Part shown: one piece after another, positions 1 through 5,122 of the stretch | Layout of the letters: every line of letters starts with the position of its first letter | Position numbering within the stretch: position 1 is the first letter of the stretch | The notes under the pieces: model-generated | The model's input: the letters and a program-made list of their open reading frames with translations, nothing else | Told to the model about the DNA's origin: nothing | Databases searched by the model: none | NCBI GenBank assembly: GCA_050725495.1 | Contig: JBOHHM010000084.1 | Coordinates: 1 to 6,466 of the forward strand | Direction of reading: 5' to 3' | DNA from: JBOHHM01 sp050725495 | GTDB lineage: Bacteria; Pseudomonadota; Gammaproteobacteria; Burkholderiales; Burkholderiaceae_C | DNA length: 6,466 nt | Position numbers and translations under genes: made by a program

Positions 1-249
1 CTTGCCGGCCATGAAGGCGGCCAGCTGCTCGCGCAGCGGGTCGTAGCCTTCGGTGGCGCCGTATTGCAGCGCGCCGCCGGGCTCTTCGGCCAGGGCCTTG
101 TTGACGCCTTCCTTCAGGCCTTCCACGTCGAACATGGCGCTGTCGGGAAAGCCGCCGGCAAAGCTGATGATGCCGGGCTTGCCCAGCAGCTTGAAGAGTT
201 CGCGGATGGCGGAGGTTTCTACGTTGTTCAGGCGGTCGGCAAATTGCAT
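1..249 (-). CDS. PLP-dependent aminotransferase, N-terminal 83 residues (runs off window)
   Basis: This is the N-terminal part of a fold-type I, PLP-dependent class I/II aminotransferase; the gene continues past base 1 and lacks the catalytic lysine in this window. It starts MQFADRLNNVETSAIREL. The family signatures visible are KPGIISFAGGFPDSAMFD (about residues 24-41) and a substrate/PLP-loop segment, ALQYGATEGYDPLREQLA (about 61-78). These are typical of the roughly 390-residue cytosolic enzymes related to 2-aminoadipate aminotransferase (LysN-like) and to the aminotransferase half of MocR regulators. No N-terminal winged-helix domain precedes it, so it is a stand-alone enzyme rather than a MocR regulator. 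It is divergent from nth with a 73-bp spacer. Start chosen at the only ATG before the conserved block; the upstream Shine-Dalgarno is weak (GTGAGA-like). Substrate cannot be told from this fragment. Confidence 0.87.
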   Translation of the reverse strand, partial: MQFADRLNNVETSAIRELFKLLGKPGIISFAGGFPDSAMFDVEGLKEGVNKALAEEPGGALQYGATEGYDPLREQLAAFMAGK

Positions 250-288
250 GGGGGTCTCACTTTCTGACTCGCATTGTCGCCAATCTGC

Positions 289-305
289 GCGCAGGTTTCC
301 TGCGC
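289..305. promoter_or_regulatory. Perfect inverted repeat in the divergent aminotransferase/nth spacer
   Basis: GCGCAGG, loop TTT, CCTGCGC: a perfect 7-bp inverted repeat ending 17 bases before the nth start codon, in the 73-bp region shared by two divergent genes. It may be an operator or a hairpin in the nth leader. It has no U-tract, so it is not an intrinsic terminator. I see no convincing -35/-10 pair for either gene in this spacer. Short GC-rich inverted repeats also arise by chance in such DNA. Confidence 0.3.
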
Positions 306-322
306 CGCTAGACTTGGCAGCC

Positions 323-961
323 ATGAAACGCGAACACATTGAACCCTTTTTCGCCACGCTCCAGGCCGCCAACCCGCAGCCCACGACCGAACTCGAATAC
401 ACCAGCGTGTTCGAACTGTTGACCGCGGTACTGCTGTCGGCGCAGGCCACCGACGTGGGCGTGAACAAGGCCACGCGCCGGCTGTTCCCGGTCGCGAGCA
501 CGCCGCAGGCGATGCTGAATCTGGGCCTGCAGGGGCTGGAGAGCTACATCAGGACCATAGGCCTGTACCGCAACAAGGCCAAGAACCTGCTGCAGACCTG
601 TCGCATCCTCGTTGACCAGCACGGCGGCGAGGTGCCGCGCACGCGCGAGGCGCTCGAAGCGCTGCCCGGCGTGGGCCGCAAGACCGCCAATGTGGTGCTC
701 AACGTGGCCTTTGGCGAGCCCACGATGGCGGTGGACACGCACATTTTCCGCGTCGCCAACCGAACCGGTCTCGCGCCGGGCAAGACGCCGCACGAGGTGG
801 AGATCAAGCTGCTCAAGCGCGTACCACCGGCCTACCTGGTCGATGCGCACCACTGGCTGATCCTGCATGGCCGCTATGTGTGCCAGGCGCGCAAGCCGCT
901 GTGCTGGCAGTGCAGCGTGGCGCAGTACTGCAGCTTTCAGCCCAAGACCCCCGCGCCCTGA
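323..961 (+). CDS. nth: Endonuclease III (DNA glycosylase/AP lyase)
   Basis: Bifunctional base-excision repair enzyme: it removes oxidised pyrimidines from DNA and nicks the abasic site by beta-elimination in the cytoplasm. The 212-residue product matches the length of E. coli Nth (211). The helix-hairpin-helix LPGVGRKTANVVL (residues 114-126) includes catalytic Lys120. The VDTHIFRV segment holds catalytic Asp138. The C-terminal [4Fe-4S] cluster ligands are Cys187, Cys194, Cys197 and Cys203, with spacing C-x6-C-x2-C-x5-C. All key residues fall on the same numbers as in E. coli, which fixes the ATG at 323; the open frame extends further upstream to 53, but that part is antisense to the aminotransferase and has no homology. 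Shine-Dalgarno is weak. The downstream DUF2520 gene follows after 37 bp on the same strand and may be cotranscribed. The enzyme looks intact. Confidence 0.97.
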   Translation: MKREHIEPFFATLQAANPQPTTELEYTSVFELLTAVLLSAQATDVGVNKATRRLFPVASTPQAMLNLGLQGLESYIRTIGLYRNKAKNLLQTCRILVDQHGGEVPRTREALEALPGVGRKTANVVLNVAFGEPTMAVDTHIFRVANRTGLAPGKTPHEVEIKLLKRVPPAYLVDAHHWLILHGRYVCQARKPLCWQCSVAQYCSFQPKTPAP

Positions 962-964
962 CGG

Positions 965-990
965 CGCTACCATTTTGATAGCACATCGCA
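965..990 (+). repeat. Fragment resembling the repeat at 5053 (short imperfect hairpin)
   Basis: The nth-DUF2520 spacer contains CGCTAC, eight bases, TAGC (965-982), forming an imperfect stem around CATTTTGA. The same frame, CGCTAC-N8-TAGC, occurs in the same orientation at 5053-5070. The two are intergenic or at a gene end, and AT-rich compared with the surrounding DNA. From memory, Comamonadaceae genomes carry many intergenic elements built on GCTAY...RTAGC stems, so this may be a partial copy. With only two short, diverged instances in the window, the relationship is tentative. It sits just ahead of the DUF2520 start codon, in place of a recognisable Shine-Dalgarno. Confidence 0.3.
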
Positions 991-998
991 CCTACGCC

Positions 999-1880
999 AT
1001 GAGGACTCAGACCACACTCAACATCATCGGCTGCGGCCGCGTCGGCCAGACCCTGGGCCGGCTTTGGCATGAGCAGGGGGTGTTCGCGCTGCAGGATGTG
1101 CACACGCGCAGCCTGGCCACTGCGATGCAGGCCGTGGCCTTCATGGGCGCGGGCCGGGCCGCGGCCTCGGTGCAGGACATGCGAGTGGCCGATGTCTGGA
1201 TGCTGGCCGTGCCCGACACGCAGCTGGCAGCGGCCGCCGCCCAGCTGGCCGGCCATGCGCGTCCCGGCCTTGGCCCAACCGGTGGCGCCGGCGACAAGGC
1301 CCGGCCCATCGCGTTTCACTGCAGCGGCTTCCTCGCCTCGTCGGTCCTGCAGGCCCTGCGCGACCAGGGTTGGGCCGTGGCCAGCGCACACCCGGTGTTG
1401 AGTTTTGCCTCGCCGGCCTCGGCCGTGCAGCAGTTCGCCGGCACGCCCTGCGGACTCGAAGGCGACGCAGCGGCCAGCGCGACCCTGGGTGCGGCGCTGG
1501 CCGCCATCGGTGGCGAATGCTTTGCCCTGACAGCCGCTGACAAGCCGCTCTACCACGCCGCCGCCGTGTTTGCCACCAACTTCGTGCCGGTGCTGCAAGG
1601 CCTGGCCAGCGATCTCTGGCGCGACACCGGCGTGCCGCCGGCGCTGATCCCCCGGCTGGGCGCCACGCTGCTGCGCAACGCCGTGGACAACGTGCTGAGC
1701 CTGGGTGCGGCCGGGGCCTTGACCGGGCCCGCCGCGCGCGGCGACACGGCCGTGGTGCAAGCCCAGGGCGAGGCTGTGAGCCGCTGGAACCCGCTGGCCG
1801 GAGACGCCTACCGCGCGCTGAGCGCGCTGGCGATGGAGCTGGCAAGGTCGAGAGCGGCGCAGACCGGCCCGCCCTTGTGA
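999..1880 (+). CDS. Rossmann-like and DUF2520 domain protein (putative NAD(P)-dependent oxidoreductase)
   Basis: Predicted cytosolic dehydrogenase-like protein of 293 residues, the usual length for this family; its reaction is not established. The N-terminal Rossmann-like domain (about 1-135) opens with LNIIGCGRVGQTLGRLW, where GCGRVG at 11-16 is the dinucleotide-binding loop, followed by VPD (71-73), HCSG (107-110) and HP (131-132). The C-terminal DUF2520 helical domain (about 150-285) shows LYHAAAVFATNF (184-195), LTGPAARGD (241-249) and DAYRAL (269-274), all signatures of the family. The architecture resembles ketopantoate reductase and pyrroline-5-carboxylate reductase, but I would not assign either activity. 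Start chosen at the ATG directly before the Rossmann strand; the frame is open back to 867, but that part overlaps nth. No Shine-Dalgarno is obvious, so it may be translated through coupling or as a near-leaderless message. Convergent with the GGT-like gene. Confidence 0.88.
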   Translation: MRTQTTLNIIGCGRVGQTLGRLWHEQGVFALQDVHTRSLATAMQAVAFMGAGRAAASVQDMRVADVWMLAVPDTQLAAAAAQLAGHARPGLGPTGGAGDKARPIAFHCSGFLASSVLQALRDQGWAVASAHPVLSFASPASAVQQFAGTPCGLEGDAAASATLGAALAAIGGECFALTAADKPLYHAAAVFATNFVPVLQGLASDLWRDTGVPPALIPRLGATLLRNAVDNVLSLGAAGALTGPAARGDTAVVQAQGEAVSRWNPLAGDAYRALSALAMELARSRAAQTGPPL

Positions 1881-1908
1881 CGGCTTGCGACGCGCCAGGC
1901 TGAGCATG

Positions 1909-1933
1909 GCGCCTGCGGGGTTGCCGCAGGTGC
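1909..1933. other. Hairpin in the convergent DUF2520/GGT intergenic region
   Basis: An uninterrupted 10-bp stem (1909-1918 with 1924-1933, one G-T wobble) around a 5-base loop GGTTG; the core is CCTGCGG/CCGCAGG. It lies 28 bases after the DUF2520 stop and about 90 bases past the GGT stop. There is no T-tract on either side, so it is not a standard intrinsic terminator, although a strong stem between convergent genes could protect 3' ends or act in Rho-dependent ends. The remaining 145 bp between the two genes shows only a second small palindrome, CAGGCG-T-CGCCTG (2006-2018), next to the GGT stop codon, and no coding signal. Confidence 0.35.
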
Positions 1934-2025
1934 GCGATCAGGTAGACAAACTTCGGCCTGTGCTCGGCGACATCTCGCGCACGCGTGCTGCGTGGCGCGT
2001 CCGGCCAGGCGTCGCCTGCCGCCGC

Positions 2026-3648
2026 TCAGAAACCTGCGGCCAGGCCGTCGCGCCGCGCATCGCTGGCGGCGAGATAGCCCTCGACCTTCGGGTCGCCCAT
2101 GCGCCAGATGAACTGGCCGGCGCCAAAGTCCTGGTACGAATCCTCGATCACCTCCACGTGGTGGCCGCGCTCGGCCAGGCCATGCACCGTGGCCTTGTCC
2201 ATGCCGGCCTCGACGTTGATCTCCAGGCCCGCATTGAAGCGCCAGCGCGGCGCGTCGCAGGCGGCCTGCGGGCTCTGGCCATAGTCGAGCATGCGCACCA
2301 GGGTCTGCATGTGGCCTTGCGGTTGCATGTTGCCGCCCATCACGCCGTAGCTCATCACGGGCTGGCCATCGCGGCTCAGGAAGGCCGGGATGATGGTGTG
2401 GAACGGCCGCTTGAGCGGCGCGACCAGGTTGGCCCGGTTCGCCCCGGCCGGGTCCACGCTGAAGCCGTGGCCGCGGTTTTGCAGGCTGATGCCGAATTCG
2501 GGCTCGACGCAGCCCGAGCCGAAGCCCATGTAGTTGCTCTGGATGAAGCTGACCATCATGCCGCCCTCGTCGGCCGCGGTCAGGTAGATGGTGCCGCCCT
2601 TGACCGGGTTGCCCGCGCCGAAGTCCTGCGCCTTCTTCAGGTCGATGAGCCTGGCGCGCGACGCGAGGTACGACGCGCCGAGCAGCCGCTCGGGGCTGAA
2701 CTCCATGAAGCGCGGATCGGCGACATAGCGGTACACGTCGGCAAACGCGAGCTTCATGGCCTCGATCTGCAGGTGCTGCGAATCGACGCTGTCGACCGCA
2801 TGGCTGGCGAGGTCGAAGTTCTTGAGGATGCCCAGCGCGATCAGCGCGGCAATGCCCTGCCCGTTCGGCGGGATCTCGTGCAGCGTATGGCCGCGGTAGT
2901 CCTGCGCGATCGGCGTGACCCACTCGGGCTGGTAGCTGGCCATGTCGGCGGCCGTGAGGCTACCCTTGTGCGCGGCGCAAAAACGCGCGATCGCCTGGGC
3001 GATCTCGCCGCGATAAAAGGCCTCGCCCTTGCTCTGGGCGATCAGGCGCAGCGCGCGCGCGGCCGCGGGGAAGCGAAACAGCTCGCCCACCCGGGGAGCG
3101 CGCCCCCAGGGCAGGAAGGCCTGCGCAAATCCCGGCAGCGACTGGAGTTCGGGTGTGGCTGCGGCCCATTTCTGCTGCACCACCGGCGGCAGCAGGTAGC
3201 CGCGCTCGGCGATCTCGATCGCGGGCTCCATCAGGTCGGCCAACGGCAGCTTGCCGAAACGAGCGGACAGCGCCATCCAGCCCGCCACCGCGCCGGGCAC
3301 GGTCACGCTGTCGATGCCGCGCTTGGGCGGCGTCTTGGCGTCGCTGCCGTACCTGGCGTGGAAGTACTCGGGCGTCCAGGCCTGCGGCGCGGGGCCGCTC
3401 GCGTTCAGGCCATGCAACTGCTGGCCGTCCCACAGGATGCAGAAGGCGTCGCTGCCCAGGCCGTTGCTCACGGGCTCGGTCAGCGTGATGGCGGCTGCGG
3501 CCGCAATGGCCGCGTCCACCGCGTTGCCGCCCTGGTAGAGCATGCGCAGGCCCGCCTGCGCTGCCAGCGGGTGCGAGGTCGAGACCACGTTGCGCGCAAA
3601 CACGGGAATGCGGGTGGAGGTGTAGGGGTTGGCGTAGTTGAATGGCAT
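2026..3648 (-). CDS. Gamma-glutamyltransferase-family Ntn-hydrolase, no signal peptide
   Basis: A 540-residue member of the gamma-glutamyltranspeptidase/cephalosporin acylase family, made as a precursor that cleaves itself before a catalytic threonine. Here this is Thr353 in GGTIYLTAADEGG, matching the T-x3-[ST]-x2-D pattern, which predicts a large subunit of 352 and a small one of 188 residues. Family signatures: STSHPLAAQAGLRMLYQGGN (22-42 region), AVDAAIAA, TVPGAVAGW (116-124), PPNGQG (260-265), SNYMGFGSG (371-379), RPFHTIIPAF (414-423), MGGNMQPQGH (437-446) and a C-terminal YLAASDARRDG. There is no signal peptide, so the enzyme is probably cytosolic, unlike E. coli GgtA-type periplasmic enzymes. 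Where canonical GGTs have the glutamate-binding Arg (REVAP-like motif), this protein has NASGPAP (82-88). The subfamily resembles B. subtilis YwrD, and the substrate may be a gamma-glutamyl compound or another amide. It lies 53 bp downstream of a Bug gene, likely in one transcript. Family secure, substrate unknown. Confidence 0.92.
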   Translation of the reverse strand: MPFNYANPYTSTRIPVFARNVVSTSHPLAAQAGLRMLYQGGNAVDAAIAAAAAITLTEPVSNGLGSDAFCILWDGQQLHGLNASGPAPQAWTPEYFHARYGSDAKTPPKRGIDSVTVPGAVAGWMALSARFGKLPLADLMEPAIEIAERGYLLPPVVQQKWAAATPELQSLPGFAQAFLPWGRAPRVGELFRFPAAARALRLIAQSKGEAFYRGEIAQAIARFCAAHKGSLTAADMASYQPEWVTPIAQDYRGHTLHEIPPNGQGIAALIALGILKNFDLASHAVDSVDSQHLQIEAMKLAFADVYRYVADPRFMEFSPERLLGASYLASRARLIDLKKAQDFGAGNPVKGGTIYLTAADEGGMMVSFIQSNYMGFGSGCVEPEFGISLQNRGHGFSVDPAGANRANLVAPLKRPFHTIIPAFLSRDGQPVMSYGVMGGNMQPQGHMQTLVRMLDYGQSPQAACDAPRWRFNAGLEINVEAGMDKATVHGLAERGHHVEVIEDSYQDFGAGQFIWRMGDPKVEGYLAASDARRDGLAAGF

Positions 3649-3701
3649 GGTGCTTCGTCCAGGGCGGGTGTTGCCGGCCTGCGGTGGTTAGGGGTTGGAA
3701 C

Positions 3702-4667
3702 TCAGTCCGCCGTGATCCTGCGCTCGGTGATGATGCGCCGCCACTTGGCCGCATCGGCCGCGACCATCTGCATGAACTGTGCGGGCGTGCTGCCCACGGG
3801 CTCGATCCCCAGGCGCGCAAGCTTGTCCCTGACTTCCGCGTCCGCGAGCGCCTGGTTGACGGCCGTGTTGACACGGGCGACGAGGTCGGGCGGCAGGCCC
3901 CTGGGGCCGTAGAGGCCGAACCAGGTGTTGGACTCGAAGCCCGGCAGCGCCTCGGAGACCGCCGGCAGTTCGGGCGCCATCGCGGTGCGCTTGGCCGAGG
4001 TGACGGCGAGCGCGCGCAGGCGGCCGTCGCGCACATGCGGCAGGCCGGTGGGCAGGGCGTCGAACAGCACCTCGACCTTGCCGTTGGCGAGGTCGGGAAT
4101 GGCCAGTGCCGTGCCTTTGTACGGAATGTGCACGAGAAACAGACCGGCCTGAGCCTTGAACAGCTCGGCCGTCAACTGCACGATCGTGCCGTTGCCGCTG
4201 GAGGCGTAGTTGAGCCTGCCGGGGTTCTTCTTCGCGTGGTCGATCCACTCGCCGAGCGTCCTGGCCGGACTGCCGTTGGGCACCAGCATGATGCTCGGCG
4301 CGTTGCCGACATGGGCGATCGGCGTGAAGTCGCGCACCGCGTCGTACGGCAGGCGCGGGTTCAGGCTCGGGCCGATCGAGTGCGTGCTCGAGGTGGCCAG
4401 CAGCAGCGTGTAGCCGTCGGCCGGCGACTTGGCCACGATGTCGGAGCCGATCACGCCGCCCGCGCCCGGGCGGTTCTCCACGACCAGCGCCCCACCGAGC
4501 TTCTCGCCAAGCTTTTGCGACAGCACACGCGCGAAGATGTCGGTCGCGCCGCCCGCCGGGAACGGCACCACCAGTTTCACGGGTCTTGCGGGATAGGCCT
4601 GCGCGAGGGCCGCGGCACCGGTCAGCGCGACCGCTGCGGCCACGAGCAGTCTGCTCAAAAATCTCAT
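3702..4667 (-). CDS. Bug/TctC-family periplasmic solute-binding protein (copy 1)
   Basis: A 321-residue extracytoplasmic binding protein of the tripartite tricarboxylate transporter family (Bug, PF03401-type), which captures carboxylates in the periplasm. It has an N-terminal signal peptide, MRFLSRLLVAAAVALTGA, with likely cleavage after AQA at residue 24, before the typical YPARPVKLVVPF. Ligand-loop motifs: PFPAGGATD (35-43) and ENRPGAGG (64-71), then IPYKGTALAIPDLANGKV (181-198) and the FDALP turn (202-206). The C-terminal half, GLYGPRGLPPDLVARVN (251-267), is standard. Start at 4667 is supported by AAGGA (4675-4679) seven bases upstream; an open extension to 4745 has no homology. No TctA or TctB membrane genes are in the window. 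It precedes the GGT-like gene in a probable operon and is divergent from a broken LysR gene. Ligand cannot be assigned. Confidence 0.95.
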   Translation of the reverse strand: MRFLSRLLVAAAVALTGAAALAQAYPARPVKLVVPFPAGGATDIFARVLSQKLGEKLGGALVVENRPGAGGVIGSDIVAKSPADGYTLLLATSSTHSIGPSLNPRLPYDAVRDFTPIAHVGNAPSIMLVPNGSPARTLGEWIDHAKKNPGRLNYASSGNGTIVQLTAELFKAQAGLFLVHIPYKGTALAIPDLANGKVEVLFDALPTGLPHVRDGRLRALAVTSAKRTAMAPELPAVSEALPGFESNTWFGLYGPRGLPPDLVARVNTAVNQALADAEVRDKLARLGIEPVGSTPAQFMQMVAADAAKWRRIITERRITAD

Positions 4668-4694
4668 GCTGTTGTCCTTCAACGATGGGGCCGC

Positions 4695-4714
4695 CCCGGC
4701 CGCTGTAGGCCGGG
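4695..4714 (-). other. GC-rich hairpin in the presumed Bug copy 1 leader
   Basis: CCCGGCC and GGCCGGG form a perfect 7-bp, all-GC stem around a 6-base loop (GCTGTA on the plus strand). If transcription starts from the -10-like site near 4752, this hairpin lies in the 5' leader and ends 27 bases before the ATG, leaving the Shine-Dalgarno exposed. There is no U-tract. It could affect mRNA stability or be a chance feature of GC-rich DNA. Confidence 0.3.
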
Positions 4715-4790
4715 CTGCGTCGGCCGCACGCAAGCGCGCCGCCAAGCCTGCATTATCGAAAGCACGGGCCGCAGGGAAAAGCGAAAAATG

Positions 4791-4807
4791 CTTTACTTTG
4801 ACAAAAG
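4791..4807. promoter_or_regulatory. Candidate LysR-type operator dyad
   Basis: CTTT-N9-AAAG is a dyad of the form T-N11-A (T4793 and A4805), the pattern recognised by LysR-type regulators. It is centred about 45 bases upstream of the -10-like GATAAT of the Bug gene, which places it roughly at -50 to -60 relative to the predicted start of transcription, near where LysR proteins usually bind. The surrounding DNA is A/T-rich, which raises the chance of a random match. Confidence 0.3.
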
Positions 4808-4867
4808 AAAAACTTTATTGATGCCGCCATCAACGCATCGTTTTCTTTCTTTCACGCCGATCGCGCC

Positions 4868-5077
4868 ATGAGCAGCGTACGCCTCCTCGAGACCTTTATC
4901 GCGGTGGCCACCGGAGGATCGTTCGCCGCCGCCGCCCAGCGCGTGGCCCTGACGCAGGCCGCCGTGGGCCTGCAGACGCGCACGCTGGAGGGCGAGCTGC
5001 GCCGTCCGCTGTTCGAGCGCGACATGGCGCTGGTGCAGCCGCACCCTGAAGACGCTACAACTTCTGTAGCGCACTGA
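4868..5077 (+). pseudogene. Truncated LysR-family regulator (DNA-binding domain only)
   Basis: The open frame encodes 69 residues. Residues 1-51 are a standard LysR N-terminus: LLETFIAVATGGSFAAAAQRV, then the recognition helix LTQAAVGLQTRTLEGEL and RRPLFERD. Intact LysR proteins have about 300 residues with a C-terminal effector-binding domain. Here, straight after FERD, where GRRVxLT is expected, the frame continues as MALVQPHPED and ends in ATTSVAH, which comes from an intergenic repeat-like element. No LysR effector domain is found in any frame before the next gene, whose stop is 46 bases further on. The gene is thus missing about 230 codons and is probably non-functional, though a stable small DNA-binding protein cannot be excluded. 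Its position, divergent from Bug copy 1, suggests that it once regulated that operon. No strong Shine-Dalgarno precedes the ATG. Confidence 0.85.
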
Positions 5078-5109
5078 ACCCAAATATCAAGGGCTACAGC
5101 CTGATTTGG
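5053..5109 (+). repeat. Repeat-like intergenic element at the broken end of the LysR gene
   Basis: An element of about 57 bases that starts with a perfect 7-bp hairpin, CGCTACA-ACTTC-TGTAGCG (5053-5071), continues through an AT-richer stretch and ends with GGGCTACAGCCTGATTTGG (5091-5109), which repeats the GCTACA word. It supplies the last codons and the stop of the LysR remnant and fills the gap to the convergent second Bug gene. The layout recalls, from memory, small dispersed intergenic repeats common in Comamonadaceae genomes. The 5' part shares CGCTAC-N8-TAGC with 965-982. The hairpin may also serve as a 3'-end structure for the convergent Bug gene. Confidence 0.5.
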
Positions 5110-5122
5110 CCGCCCCCGCCGG

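Larger units (their letters stand above)
4668..4867. promoter_or_regulatory. Divergent regulatory region between Bug copy 1 and the LysR remnant
   Basis: This 200-bp spacer is in the usual position for LysR-type control of a divergent target operon. Its middle (about 4775-4850) is clearly AT-rich against a GC-rich background. On the minus strand GATAAT (4757-4752) is a plausible -10 for the Bug gene, with only a weak TTTTCC -35 at a 17-base spacing, as expected of an activator-dependent promoter. On the plus strand TTGACA (4798-4803) matches a -35 consensus, but no good -10 follows at 16-18 bases. No reading frame here looks real. Confidence 0.5.

Noticed and set aside
53..322. N-terminal extension of endonuclease III to 302 residues
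   Set aside because: The extension is antisense to the aminotransferase and crosses the divergent spacer. With the start at 323, all catalytic and cluster residues match the E. coli positions exactly.
867..998. N-terminal extension of the DUF2520 protein into nth
   Set aside because: It would overlap the nth coding region out of frame, and the Rossmann strand begins right after the ATG at 999.
1909..1933. Intrinsic terminator between the DUF2520 and GGT genes
   Set aside because: The stem is strong, but no T-tract follows on either strand, so it is listed only as a hairpin.
1885..3912. Very long open frame (675 codons) on the plus strand across the GGT-like gene
   Set aside because: It is antisense to a gene with clear family motifs along its length; its translation is low-complexity and rich in Arg, Ala, Gly and His, as expected of a shadow frame in GC-rich DNA, and no domain is recognisable.
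4668..4745. N-terminal extension of Bug copy 1 to 347 residues
   Set aside because: The extension would bury the signal peptide; the ATG at 4667 has a good Shine-Dalgarno at seven bases and starts a typical signal sequence.
4798..4826. Sigma-70 promoter for the LysR remnant based on TTGACA
   Set aside because: The -35 match is perfect, but there is no acceptable -10 at 16-18 bases; the TTTATT nearby is too close (10 bases).
3642..4871. 409-codon plus-strand frame across Bug copy 1
   Set aside because: Antisense shadow of the Bug gene; composition is Arg/Ala/Gly/Val-rich and there is no recognisable motif. The same applies to the 306-codon plus-strand frame over Bug copy 2 (5186-6106).
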